Origin: Hyparrhenia diplandra
Lineage: Eukaryota; Streptophyta; Magnoliopsida; Poales; Poaceae
Assembly (NCBI GenBank): GCA_015847255.1
Contig: JADLZK010001327.1
Coordinates: 186,001 to 250,000 of the forward strand
DNA: 64,000 nucleotides
Direction of reading: 5' to 3'
Positions 45,996 through 57,601 of the stretch are shown piece after piece. Position 1 is the first letter of the stretch. Every line of letters starts with the position of its first letter. The notes under the pieces are model-generated. The model was given only the letters and a program-made list of their open reading frames with translations, was not told the origin of the DNA and searched no databases. A program made the translations under genes and the position numbers.

Positions 45996-46310
45996 ATGGA
46001 GCGCGTGATGCAGCTGGCGTCGGAGCGTGCGGTGGTTGTGTTCACGCTGAGCAGCTGCTGCATGTGCCACACGATGACGCAGCTGATGGTGGACCTGGGC
46101 GTGAACGCGCTGGTGCACGAGCTGGACAGGGACCCCAGGGGCAAGGACATGGAGCGCGCCCTGCTCAAGATGCTCGGCGGCAGGGGCCCCGCCGTGCCCG
46201 CCGTCTTCATCGGCGGCAAGCTTGTCGGGGGCACCAATAGCGTCATGTCGCTCCACCTCGCCGGCGAGCTCATGCCCATGCTCATGAACGCTAAAGCGCT
46301 CTGGGTTTAG
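45996..46310 (+). CDS. CC-type glutaredoxin, CCMC active site, copy 3
   Basis: Intronless, 104 residues, active site C21-C22-M23-C24, VPAVFIGG and GGTN intact. It differs from copy 2 at residues 32, 35, 93, 97, 98 and 100, so four of six changes fall in the last dozen residues: LVPML becomes LMPML and the KSAG stretch becomes MNAK, ending ALWV. By family knowledge this tail contributes to TGA-factor interaction, so partner choice may be changed; this is inference. Start chosen by the conserved MERVM N terminus and TATA spacing; the GA-rich leader matches copy 2. No CPMC partner gene follows in this unit. Confidence 0.95.
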   Translation: MERVMQLASERAVVVFTLSSCCMCHTMTQLMVDLGVNALVHELDRDPRGKDMERALLKMLGGRGPAVPAVFIGGKLVGGTNSVMSLHLAGELMPMLMNAKALWV

Positions 46311-46413
46311 ACACCAGCAGAGCACGATCAAAGCGGCCTGCATCGTACACACCGACGTCACGTACGTACTATATGTGTGCATGGTCATGCATGCATGCAT
46401 GCGTGAGAAAATA

Positions 46414-46462
46414 AGGGCAGGTTTTTCCGTCCTGTTCTTCTGATGAGTTGACAGGAATAACT
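46414..46462 (+). promoter_or_regulatory. conserved 3' UTR segment (copy 3)
   Basis: GGGCAGGTTTTTCCGTCCTG, then TTCTTCTGATGAGTTGACAG and GAATAACTA. Confidence 0.5.
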
Positions 46463-46599
46463 AAGGCAAATTAGCTAGCTTTCCTGCTAGCTTCATGTAC
46501 AGTACTTTTGTCTTCTAGCTTTTTGCTTAACTTTTTGATGTTTTCTTTGTATCTTGCTACATATGGTGAGTGCGTACTGATCGGTCGAGACCCTTTTCT

Positions 46600-49240
46600 C
46601 AACGGACTTGTCTGAATATATCATATAGTATGCTGAGAGTCAAATAATAACAAGTAATTAGTGACTTGTCTTATGTATGTATACAGATTAAATAATCTTG
46701 CATATCGCGCATTTTTTTGGTTTGATCATTATTTTGATGACAAGTAATTTATAGTAACAAGTAAATATGAATTTCTCTAAAATAACAACAAACATAATTT
46801 ATTGTCGTGGAGGTATAATTATAATTTAAAATGCATTGTTCTAGTCATTGATTGGTTTGTGATTCATTAAGGAAATTGTACTTGAAGCTAGCGTATGTAT
46901 GTATGTAGGATTGATCTACATGCATGCATGATGTCATACAACAATATGTATATTTACTTTAATTTGAGTTACCTTTTTATATATTGTAGTGACAAAAGTG
47001 TGGAGAATATTCAATGGAAGCCACAACTTCATGGTGGAATTATGAAAACTTTTAAGAATCATTTTTAGGGGTTTTCACCCATTCCACCAAATATTTTCCC
47101 CAACTTATAAGTGTTTCTCAAAAACTTTCAAAATTAGTATATCCATATTGCATCCATAATGACATGTCACAAAAGTTGATGTACAAACTGGTTTTTGGAA
47201 ATAGATACAAAAACAACAAAATTTAGGTCCATGTGCACTACCAGAAAAGAACAAAAAAGACTTTACATATCAATATTTGTTGCATGTCCCATATAGGGAT
47301 GCTCTATAGATGTGCAAAATTTGATTTTTTTTTTTTTTAATAAGAAAACTGCTCTTTCAATTTTTTTTTTTCACAGTTCCATTAAGAAGTGGTTTCCATT
47401 TAATATTTATCCATAGAGGGTACTTCAAGGTATTGTTTCATAATAGAATATTTTGGTTAATTTAGATGTAGTCTAAGGAGTTATTTTAGTTTCTTTCCAA
47501 TGATGATATATGTGAAGTTATTTAATGCAAACTAGGGGTCCTTTATATTACCTTCAATGGCAAAGGTGGGTAGTTTTGATGTTGATTTAGCTAAATTCTA
47601 ATTTTACACATATGCATCACAACAAAGGCTTCTTGATAGTGATGCACGACTCATATGTTAGGGAAGAGAAGAGCAGGAGATGAAGTAGCGATTTGCAATT
47701 GTAGTTGCAACTAGAGTAAGGAGGGTAGGGGTGGACTAGCAATGGCGGTTGGTGGGCAAAGTGAGATCACTATTGGTCAGAGTGGCGGTTGAGGCCGGAA
47801 AGGGTGAGGCAGTATACAAAGGGAGGGAGAAGCAGGAACACACGATTTAGAGTAGGGTGGATGTGGACAAATGATGGCAGTTGGTAGGTGGTCTCCTCTA
47901 GTTGGGTCGATGGTGGGGTGGTTTGGGAAGAAGGATCACATGGGTCAGGAATATTCTTGTGGATATGTCACAATCAATATCATGGTTGGAATCAATAAAA
48001 TGTTTATATTAATATCATGTGTTAGCGACTAGAATCATGAAATTTGTTGATTATGGCAAGCATTTTTTTTGTTGGGAGTAAGCATTTCCTTGATGGCCAG
48101 CCTCCAAAGAAATCACAATTACCTTGTCGGTCAATGGCAGCCAAGGAAAATCACAATTTTCTTGGTGGTCAAGGGTACCCATGGAAATAGCTATTACCTT
48201 GGACGTCCAGATAATTTTCTTGGAGGTTGTCAAGGAAACTAATTTACTTGACGGTTGGAACATTTTCTTGGTGCTTTTGGCAAATTAGGTGTGGTCATAG
48301 TTTCCTTACTAGCCAGTCTCCAAGGAAATCATCCTTGAGTGCCAAAACCATCATGAAAATCAATTTCTCTTATCCTCTGTCCTTGAAGAAATTTGCTTGA
48401 CGGTTAATAGCCAAGGATTATTTCCTTGGTGGTTTTTGACACTCAAGGTAGTTCGGGATTTTGGTAGAGAGAGGTGGCTGGAAGTGGACTAGAAGGAGTG
48501 GGAGATGGGGGGCGGCTGCAAGATCACTGCTTGCTACAAGCAGTGGTTGAGGTCGGCAATAGTGGGGCAGTGGGTTATTAGTGTTTTGGGTTTTGGGATC
48601 AACAATCATGCCACATGACTTAGAGGGCCTTAGGAGGTAGGCTGACTAGCCAGGAGGCAGGCGATAGGGCAATGGCAATAGGGAGGGATAGGGCAGATGA
48701 TTTGAGTAGATTGGTTAATTGAGAGTGGGGTGGAGGAGATTGGGCTGGTAGGTGGGCACCTTCGCCAGTGATGTTTGTTGTTTGTTGCTCACCTGCCATG
48801 GCGCAGTCAACAATGAGGTGTTTCTGTAATAAGGGAAAAAGGAAGAAGGATGAGCCTTGTCTTGGCATGTTCCCAACACGCATTCACAAAATAGGAGCCT
48901 CGATAGATTTGTAGTATATTATTTTTTATAATGGTAGAAGTAGATAATAATTTAAATACAAATGTAGGGGTTACTTTTTTATATTTTATAATTGCATAGG
49001 TGACAAATTATTAAACAAATTAGATCCAAAATATATTATTGATAATGTTTCTTAGAATTTATTGAATTGATGCCAATTTTTTGTAAGAATTTCTAGTACT
49101 TTTTCTCTTTTTTCTCACATATCGTGATGATTAATTAACATGGATGCTCCAATTAGTAATAGTAAGACTAACCACGTTAGTTTTTTCAAAAAAAAAGTAA
49201 TGTTAGTAAAGTTAAGCTAACTAGGTTCTTATGTTATTGT
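46600..49240. repeat. spacer of unit 3 with CACTA-like insertion(s)
   Basis: 47360-47470 still matches 23000-23110, but the rest is unit-specific. CACTACCAGAAAAG at 47239 looks like a CACTA terminus and TTGATAGTG at 47635-47643 like an inverted one, though flanking triplets do not match. From 48060 to 48460 the motif TTTCCTTGGYGGT and relatives recur about ten times in both orientations, as in CACTA subterminal arrays. Ends not resolved; no transposase found. Confidence 0.4.
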
Positions 49241-50680
49241 TTGCCATCATATGTTGCATTATGGAGATACTTATCTCCAATTATCATAATACTGATGCAC
49301 CGTACCTTTTTGCTAAGAGCAACAGAACTTTCCATTATGACAAGAGATATGGTGTCATGTCTTGTGCATTTATGTTAATATAAAAACATTGATCATGCAT
49401 ATCAAAGTGAACTAAAACAAATTAAGAAAGTCTAGAATAATAAAAAAATAAAGGATAATACTACTATCTAGAAATGTACAATTTACTTATTTCTTTATAA
49501 ACCATGAAAAGTTAATGAATGGGTGTGTGCATAGTCTTTATTCTGTTTTTTGGTTCTCTAATCACATTGTTTTAAAGTACTTCCCTCAAATGGAACTAAA
49601 GTTCAGTGGCATGATCTTTGTGTTCTGTTGGGCCAGATGGTAATGATTATATGTATCCACTAGCTATGAATCGTTATAGAACTATCATCGAATTGTATAA
49701 CCCATTTTCACAGGTCACAATTTAAAATAAGTAGAATCTTTGTCAAATAAAAGTGCGTGTAATAATGACGGTGCCATGGATTTGGACCACTTGTTGATTA
49801 ATCAACTGGTTGAAAGCCAGCCAGCCAAAGTGATGAGGTATGCTGGCTTTGAAACTCTATAAAATAGTTGATCTGCATGTATGCAACTAGTACAACTTAG
49901 ATAGATCTAGTAGTGACAGATGGATCGGATATAAAGGTGCCATAGATAAACATATACATATGCATGCACGGTATATATATCATATTGTATTATAGATTGC
50001 ATGCAATCGGTTTTGGATCGCGGCTTCACACAAATCCACTGTATACGCACTAGCCTGGCCGGTGAGGTAACAGTGACGAGGGAGATAGATGCCTATTCTT
50101 TAGCTAGAGGCATTGGTGTGACTATATATTATTCTTTATCTTTTCATTTGCATCAGTGCCACCATATCTTTCTAGATTCCAAAACCACAACAGGATGTAC
50201 TACATGAAGATCAGAGCAAGGCAGCTAAAGGTGTGGCTTGTTGGGTGCCACATTGCATGGTAGGTAGAGGTAGGGCTCACAGCGGAATCACTTTTGTTTT
50301 GACTTTTATATTTGCATTTTCTTTTATGCAAAAAATGTATCTTTCTTGTAGAATCCCATATATTTATTGATTTATTCTTCTACATGCAATGCAACGACCG
50401 GTTTGCTCGAGGGGCAGTGATGGCAAAGTGGTACATATACTCCAATTGCTGTATATGTCTCATCAGTACGATCGAATCCATGCTTGGTGGATATCATTTT
50501 CACTTGATCTTCTGTTCTTGTTGTATATTGTACAAATTGAACATATAACCCATGTTTTATAAGTAAAACTAGGACATATCATAAATTTAATAATATATAA
50601 CAAGGAAGATTTTGATGCCACCGAAGGTCAAATTAAGTACCTACAAAATTGAAATAAGATGAAATCTCACCAGCTCGTTC
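49241..50680. other. duplicated spacer of unit 3, homologous to 23440-25060
   Basis: Close collinear match, ending around AAGATTTTGATGCCACC.AAGGTCAAATTA (50605-50640 with 24998-25030). In unit 2 the CPMC gene follows about 380 bases later; here homology stops at roughly 50680. Confidence 0.65.
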
Positions 50681-51359
50681 TAATTTAAGATTCTTTGCGA
50701 GGCGATGTTAATTGTAAAAGTTATCTGGCTTAATACACATGTAGAAATTGATGCTACACTGTGATGACAACAAGGTAGTAATATAGATTTTATTCACAAG
50801 AAAAGTTTTATGGTCCTTCGATGGCTATGGCTCATAGGATTGGCAGGAACGAAGAAGCAGATGACATTCTGCCAACTAAACATACTAGGCGTTCCAGCTT
50901 TGGAAAGCCGCATGATGAGTAGTGTTCTTTCTTTTCTAAGATAAGCATGAGAATACGAACATCGTTTATTTCGCACTTCACTTTGAATATTGTTTTTTAG
51001 CGACATGATGGGCCATGGTTCAGTCTCCTTTCATTTTCTGAAATATGCCTATTGTTGGACACATAAAATTTTCAAACATTAGCAAAAGTTTCAGCTTTAT
51101 TTCTATATGTGTATTGTGTATTTTTAATTTAGAAACTAGTTTTGTCGACCTTTCGATTAATTGGGTTACATGTATATATTAGCAGTAGACAGTAAACATT
51201 ATGATGTTGAGTTATATTAATTGCTAAATGTTATTTGATCAAGTTCTTTTTGTCGTATTTGTAAAACCATACAGACCCCCATATACATTCGCAAATGTCT
51301 CTACGCAATATAATGGTAAATTCAGCACCTTCTCTGTCGGTTGACAGATAAACACTACC
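50681..51359. other. AT-rich sequence at the end of the array
   Basis: No homology to the other units, no gene and no repeat family recognised. Confidence 0.4.
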
Positions 51360-53045
51360 CACTACAAGAGCTTAGGCCTTCTATGACTAACTGATTGTGA
51401 TAAATATAGCCTTTTTCTTACCATTATGCCTCTTCTCGTGACAATATGGCGGTTGTCATAAAACCCCTTTCGTGACTAAACAGACCCAATTGTCACTAAT
51501 CTTCGTGACCATTGCATGTTTGTCACCAGATTATGACTACGGTATTTACCACTATAATTGTCATAATATATTAGATGGGATGATGACAAGTTTCATATGC
51601 TGATGTGGCACATGACGTGGCACAAGTAGTATGACAAAAAATTGTCATAAAAATGAATTTGGCCTAGTTGGCCCATGGGCTGGTTTTTACAATTCTAATT
51701 GAACTAAGCCCAACAGGCCTTTGGGCCAGCCGGCCATTTTGGCCCAATTATTAACAGCCTATTTATTTTTTCCATATAGCCCCAGTAATATTTCAGCCCA
51801 ATTTGCACCTAATATTCCAACCCAAGCCCATTAAAGAATCGTCATAAATAATAAATCACATACATTTTTATAACAATAGTAATTAGACATCTAAACAGAT
51901 TATTTCCTCTAAAATTGATGGTTCATCAGCCATACAATAGTTCAACAGAGAGACATCCATACAATGGTTCATACAATAGTTCTAACCATTCATTATCCAT
52001 ACACATGAATCACAACAAAATAGGTCCACCAAAGTTCTACATGACCAGCCATACATCAACAGCAGCATGGCAAGTTCCAGTCATCCATTGTTCACCAACA
52101 ACAGCAGCCACAGTCCAGTCACATTGCAAGTTACGGTAACAACAGCAAGCACAAGTTTTTGTCATCACCAGACCACCAACAGCGACAGCCACACTCCAGT
52201 CACACCAAAAGCAAAAAAACATGGTGTCAGACTCCAGTCGCAGACTCGCAGTCACACCCGAACTCCATTCACAGATCACCAAAAAATGTCCAACAGCCTG
52301 CAAAGAACATGGTGTCAAAAATTAACACTAATAAGAAATGAACACTAGCTAGCTAATTAGTCACTTTGGAACTGAAAACCCACTGATTGCATTTTTCTCA
52401 ACCACCATCCAGATTACAACTATACTATACCAGGTCACCGGATTTCAATTTAGAGATTAATAAGTGACCGATAATGTGTACCTGAACACAGCCAAGTCAA
52501 GGGGGAGTGGTCTGATGAGTGACTTGACTGTGTCCAAATGCTATCACCTGCCGAACGAGGTTCTCAGTGTCTGCTATTTTCTTCTTTAGGATGTCAGTCT
52601 CCTCAGCTTGTTTCTGAGCTTTTGCCTTAGATTCTTCTGCCTAGGCTTCCAACCTCTCGAGCTTTTGCCAAAGTCCTGCAGATTCTTCCTTCTCAGCCTC
52701 CAATTGAGCTCGTAGCTCTTGCATCTGCGGTGATACAGATTTTGGAGCAGCGACCGTCTGCTGGAGTCCCACATTACGAAGGAATGTGCTTGACTTCGAC
52801 AACACTTGGGAAACAATCTCTGCGCAAGTCTTTTCCTGCTCCCCTTCTTGTCCTGGTCTTGTCAAAATGGCTTCCATATCATCCTAGCAAGACAATGACT
52901 TGTCAAGTTTGTATTTATTTATACGGTTCATTATGCAGTGTACTAAAAAAAAAAAGAAGAGGTACTTACCGCAGCTTTCTTGGCATCATCACTTAAACCC
53001 TTAGTTTTGCTGCAATGCATCAACTTGAATAGATGGTAAATTTTT
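51360..53045 (-). mobile_element. CACTA element remnant
   Basis: Starts CACTACAAGAGCTTAGGCC and continues with repeats of the TTGTCATAA / GTGACAA type (51380-51660). Contains a broken minus-strand transposase-related gene piece (52502-53030). The right terminus was not found, so the element is truncated or its end has decayed. Confidence 0.55.
52502..53030 (-). pseudogene. plant transposase (Ptta/En/Spm, Transposase_24-like) C-terminal fragment
   Basis: Minus strand: an exon coding SKTKGLSDDAKKAA ends at a GTAAGT donor (about 52973), and the next piece codes MEAILTRPGQEGEQEKTC and SSTFLRNVGLQ, followed by a glutamate-rich coiled coil. This is the usual layout of the C-terminal part of Ptta-type proteins found in plant CACTA elements. 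A TAG near 52641 interrupts the coiled coil, which otherwise continues in frame to a TGA near 52502. The N-terminal DNA-binding part is missing. Confidence 0.55.
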
Positions 53046-53189
53046 CCTACTAACCACGCATACATACGCCCCTCACGTTTGACCGCGTGGTGGCTTGCTA
53101 CTTAACGGGTTGACAAAAAGGTGATCCGGCCGGTCCATTAATCCTTTGTATATATATTATATTTTTACGATTTCTTAATTTTGCCTACC

Positions 53190-54880
53190 ATTGCCTAGCA
53201 TTGGCTCCCTAATTTGTTTTTTTTCACGTGAAAGGGTAACCTTGTCATTGTCAAAGACGCCGGTACCCCAGGCACCGCACCCCTCCCTCCCGAACCCCAA
53301 TCCGCCGCGACCCCGCCCCCACAATCGCGAAGCCCGCCCTCCTGCTTGCGCCGGCGCCGGCCCACCCTCGCCGTCGACCCGAACCCCCTCCTCCCAGCCC
53401 ACACCGTTGCTCCGCGACAACCTCGCCCTCGCAGTCGGGCGCCGGTTCCCCAGCCGCCGCCTCTACCTCACAGTCGGGCCTCGACATCTTGTTGCGGCGC
53501 GGCCGCAGTACAGCCTTCGCCGTCAATCGTCGCCTGGCCCGGCGGCCGCTTGGCTAGTGGCGACTGGCGCCTGTGCCCCTGCCCGGATCGATCTCACAGA
53601 CGTCGTCGCATCGCCCCTCGTCCCTATCCCCGTGGTCCGTGGAGAAGTCTCTGATCTGGATCCGATCGATATTCAATCGAAGAAGGCCAAGGTTCCAATC
53701 CTCTGCACTTTTTTGAATTTGATTTATCTCAAATTCTTTGAATTGGGAATGCAGTAATGTAGTTGTTTCCGGTGTATGATCCAGTGTATGCTTAAAACGT
53801 GGTTTGTTTCATGAATTATTTGATGCACAATAGGAAGCTCAAACCTCTGTTGTGTTAAGCATTGTTTAAAGCAAACATTTGTTGTGTTAAGCATGTCGAC
53901 TAGTGGAGGGCAGGATGAGAGCTAGGAACCAGCAGGAAGATGCATGGTAGAAAAAGCCTGTGTGCCCACTGAATCATTTGTGCATCTGGTGCTGTGTGTG
54001 CTATTTCTCTGCTAATAATCAAGATCACCATTCCTAAACAAATTATAACTGATGGAGTAACACATGTCTATATGTAACAGCCTGTATTATCACCTCATTT
54101 GGCTCTCACATATTTTTAGTCATTCAGAGTAAGGTAACTGAGACCACACGTACACAGCACAATTGAAATCAGTGTGTATTAATCATTTATGAGCACTTGT
54201 CTTGGATTATGTACACGTGTTTTGAATTCGATTCATCACATATTCCATGAATTGAGAATGCAGCAATGCATTTGTTTTGGCTTGGATTTGTTGCTTGAAT
54301 TATTTGACCTACGCTTCACCCTCCATTGAAATATAAACTTGACATCCATGTGAAAGAAGGCGATGCATGTTTTTCAGTAGGATGCACTTGTGTGCTTTTC
54401 TTCTATTTGTGTTCTAGTAATTAGCAAAGCTATTGCTTTTCCTCCGGTTGTTCAAATTTGTTCAAATGCTTAATGCTTAAGGTGCCATGATTCCTTGAGA
54501 CCTGATTATTCTCAAGATTTGAGTTTTGAATTTCCTCCCTCAACTTATATTGAACTTGTTTGTACAGCCAGAGCATGTGCAGTGCTTGGCTGCACTACTT
54601 CTGATTGCCTGTGGTTGGTCCAATCTTATCTGTTGGCATCTTGCCATCTAGCACACAGGTAGCAAATTATGCACCCTTCTGCTGAAGTGCTCCTTAAAGT
54701 TTCTGGATGCAGGTCAGTTATGTGTGACAGCTGAAAATTCTTCTTCTGGATGCAGGTCAGTTATGTGTGAAACTGAGTTTCTGTTGTGAAAGATAGCACT
54801 TTCGCCATTCTCAAGGTTTGACTATCATGGTGTGGGTTCTTCTGTCCTATATGCTTCTCTGAACTTGTACTTCCTTTCTT
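53190..54880 (+). other. GC-rich leader-like segment then intron-like sequence
   Basis: 53230-53690 is GC-rich with an open frame to 53757 whose product is low-complexity (proline, arginine) and not recognised; it resembles a grass 5' exon or UTR. After that the sequence is AT-rich with intron character. It may be the 5' part of the captured gene of which 54895-55098 is a recognisable piece. Confidence 0.3.
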
Positions 54881-54894
54881 CTGGTATATAAGGT

Positions 54895-55098
54895 GCTGCA
54901 TCTGACCCTGATGCTGGTAAGTGCTATGGTAAACTGGTGCAGTGGCACTCTTGTTAGTGATCAACTAGGTTTCTTTTTAATCTCTTGGTTCGTGCTGGTG
55001 TTGCAGGACTAGGACTAGGAGACATCTTGAAGCCTGATTTGGTCTTAACATTAATTGAGAACTTTCCCATTGAACAATTAGCATCACATCTTCCGAAG
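54895..55098 (+). pseudogene. RPN13-like (26S proteasome ubiquitin receptor) gene fragment
   Basis: Two short exon-like pieces join in phase: the first ends ...SDPDA with a GTAAGT donor at 54917, the second starts after TTGCAG (55006) and codes GLGLGDILKPDLV, then LIENFPIEQLASHLP, ending at a GT donor at 55099. This matches the start of the C-terminal UCH37-binding (DEUBAD) domain of plant RPN13 as I remember the family. The N-terminal Pru domain and the rest of DEUBAD were not found. Probably a fragment moved by a transposon. Confidence 0.5.
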
Positions 55099-57083
55099 GT
55101 TTGTACTAATGAGATGATATGTTATCCTGGCTTTCAGATTAGATATGAATAAACAAATCTATTGTAATCTGTGCAATAGTGAAATGGGTGTGAGAAGTAT
55201 CTCATCTGAACTATGTTTTTTGCACTGGATGAGATCTCACTATGGCAGTTCAGTGTTTTCCTGATTTGTTAGTTAATGTTCTGTTTTAATGTCTGCTGAC
55301 TAGTAGCAGCTTTTACCGTCATTGTAGTAGATCAAGTTTCAACGTTCTTGTTCAATTCTTGCTGCCGCACATTGTCTAATTTGAGAAATACTGCTGCCAC
55401 AACTTGTATGTATGACTGAACAAATTCCACATTTTTCCAGAGTGCTCAGGTTTTCAACTGCTCACAAGAATATGAGTCTTATATTATCTTGAGCTATATT
55501 TTACTGTACCCAGGAATCCAATTTCAATCACATTCACTATTTGAGTTGTCATGAGTTTGATCTTGAGATTGCGTCAAAACTTACTGGAAAACAGAAATAT
55601 TAGTTGTTTGACACTAATGGACTGAAATGAATTGTCTGCCCAGTTGTTTATCAATTAACAGTAGTACACATTTTGAGCCCTTATACATGGAACTGAGTAG
55701 ATCATTTTTTATATCAGTTTGCAGTAGATACTGCTAACTATTAGAATGGTATAGTTAGCCTTCAACAAGATTAGCTCTGAATCAACCTTCTGATGGGTTC
55801 TTGCTGATGCATACATGCACAGAGTGGATTAAAATACTGAAGATTTATCACTCATGACAGTGCCTATTTTCAGACTGTAAATAGATGAATGGCAGGACCT
55901 AAACTTAATTAAGTGGAAGTAGCAAGCACTTTTACCTCTTCTGGGTGCAAAATTATTTGTTCCTTTATTTAGCTGACATATACAACTTTAGAGTCCATAT
56001 ATAGATAATAACTAGGAAAAAAAAATCCTAGATTTGACTGTCAATCTGAGAGGTAGCTAGTATCTGAATTGTGCAATCTAGTATCTGAATAACTGTTCAG
56101 ACTTCTAAGAGAATCGTAGCTAGAATTTGGCTGAAAGCAGAGCTCGCACTGCACTTCTAGACCTCAGCTGGTTAGCTCAGTTCATACATATAAATCAAGA
56201 CGTAAAGCTTCTGAAGTTTCCGATTATATGCAGTCGTGGACAGCGACCACCAAAACACCTACACAGCTAACCAGCAAGCACCAGATCACTGCCATCTACA
56301 CAGCTAGCCAGCAATCACCAGATCACGTCATCTACAGACCCACAAAGTAAGGGATCTCTCAGCACACCTGCAGCCGGATGTACTTATATTCACTAACTAA
56401 TTAAGCAGCCTCTCTGGATCAGAACCAAGACTCGATTCCATCACGCTACCATATCAAAATTTGTGATCCCTAAGAATTTACAAGGCAAGCTTCACTGATA
56501 ACGCGCAATCGCACTTCAGTTATATACCATTGAAAGGCATTTGTAACTTAAACCAACTACCACTGAAAGACCATTCTTGCTATTATAGAAGTTAGGAAAA
56601 CTGCATCTCTGGCAAGATCAAAGCAATCCGTCCATCCCCCAAATAAGTGAGCCATGCACACAATATCCACAGCTAGTCAGCTACCAGTGCAGAATAACAG
56701 ACAGAAAGCTTGCCCTTAATTGAATTGGGAAGAACAAAATGCCAACATGGAATCTTTAGAAATTAAAAAAAAAAAAAAAAAAAACTTGTCTTGACCCATG
56801 CAACAGAAAAGAAGGGTGTTGACAGTATCCACCGGACCACTACCAAATACTGCCTCGCAGCTAGTAATAGCCAATTACCGATGAAAAGAACCACCTAGTT
56901 ATTTCCAGATTGCATAGCTAGTGATAACCACATTTTTTATGGACTGCGGAAAAAGTACATTTTGCTACTCTGAATTCTACTGCCCAGTTTCTTCCGGACC
57001 CCCACTAAAACGAGAAATGAGAAATCACGGAAGTGCAGAAAATTCTCCCAAATTGGGAAAGGATCTCGGTTGGGGTGACTCAC
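55099..57083. other. noncoding sequence between captured gene fragments
   Basis: AT-rich, intron-like. An A20 run at 56766-56784 might mark a retroposed end. No coding found on either strand. Confidence 0.35.
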
Positions 57084-57253
57084 CAGGCTTGAAGAAGATG
57101 GAGAGGCCGAAGTCGATGGCCTTGAGCGGCGAGTTCTCCTTCTTATTGGCGAAGAGGAAGTTCTCCGGCTTGAGGTCGTGGTGGATCACGCCGTGGCGGT
57201 GGCAGAGCTGGACGACCTCAACGATAGTGCAGGTGACATTGGCGGCGGCGCGC
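57084..57253 (-). pseudogene. calcium-dependent protein kinase (CDPK) exon fragment, part 2
   Basis: Minus strand codes ANVTCTIVEVVQLCHRHGVI, the catalytic loop HHDLKPENFLF and LKAIDFGLSIFFKPG, then a GTGAGT splice donor (57078-57083), which is where the first exon of CDPK genes ends. The catalytic-loop arginine of HRD is histidine here, so the kinase would be impaired even if expressed. The preceding part of the same exon lies at 63333-63400, separated by the Gypsy element inserted at 57253/63333. The following exon (activation segment) was not found. Confidence 0.75.
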
Positions 57254-57587
57254 TGTCGTGGTGGCTGGTAGCCCGACTGAAGCCTGAAGAGCCTGACTGA
57301 AGTCTGAAGAAGTGTTGGGTCGGGAATTCATCCGATCGATGGTTGTTTACGTATTGTGTCATTTACGTTTTGCTTAGTGTCGCCGTCAAGTGGGCCCACG
57401 AAGGTCAGCGCGTCTGTATCGCCCTTAAGTCGAGTCGGGAACCGAGGAAGACATCGAACATCTTTATTCTGAATACGTAAAACCTGAAGCTAAGGCGCGG
57501 AGGGGTGAACCCTGCCCGCCTTCGTCGTTCCTTCACTTGTCTTGCGATTCACGCCGCCGGTACCTCGCCGGCGCCACGGACGTAACA
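57254..57587 (+). repeat. 5' LTR of the Gypsy element
   Basis: TGTCGTGG ... GACGTAACA (TG...CA). Differs from the 3' LTR by scattered substitutions and small indels, implying an insertion that is not recent. Confidence 0.88.
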
Positions 57588-57589
57588 AG

Positions 57590-57601
57590 TGGTATCGGAT
57601 T
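57590..57601 (+). other. primer-binding site of the Gypsy element
   Basis: TGGTATCGGATT two bases after the LTR, resembling the initiator methionine tRNA site TGGTATCAGAGC. Confidence 0.6.

Noticed and set aside
47239..47643. A complete small CACTA element
   Set aside because: Termini look plausible but the flanking triplets (GTG and ATG) do not match and the inner repeats lie outside, so ends are not established.
56921..57271. Plus-strand open frame of 116 codons near 57 kb
   Set aside because: Antisense to the CDPK fragment; the minus-strand reading gives kinase motifs.
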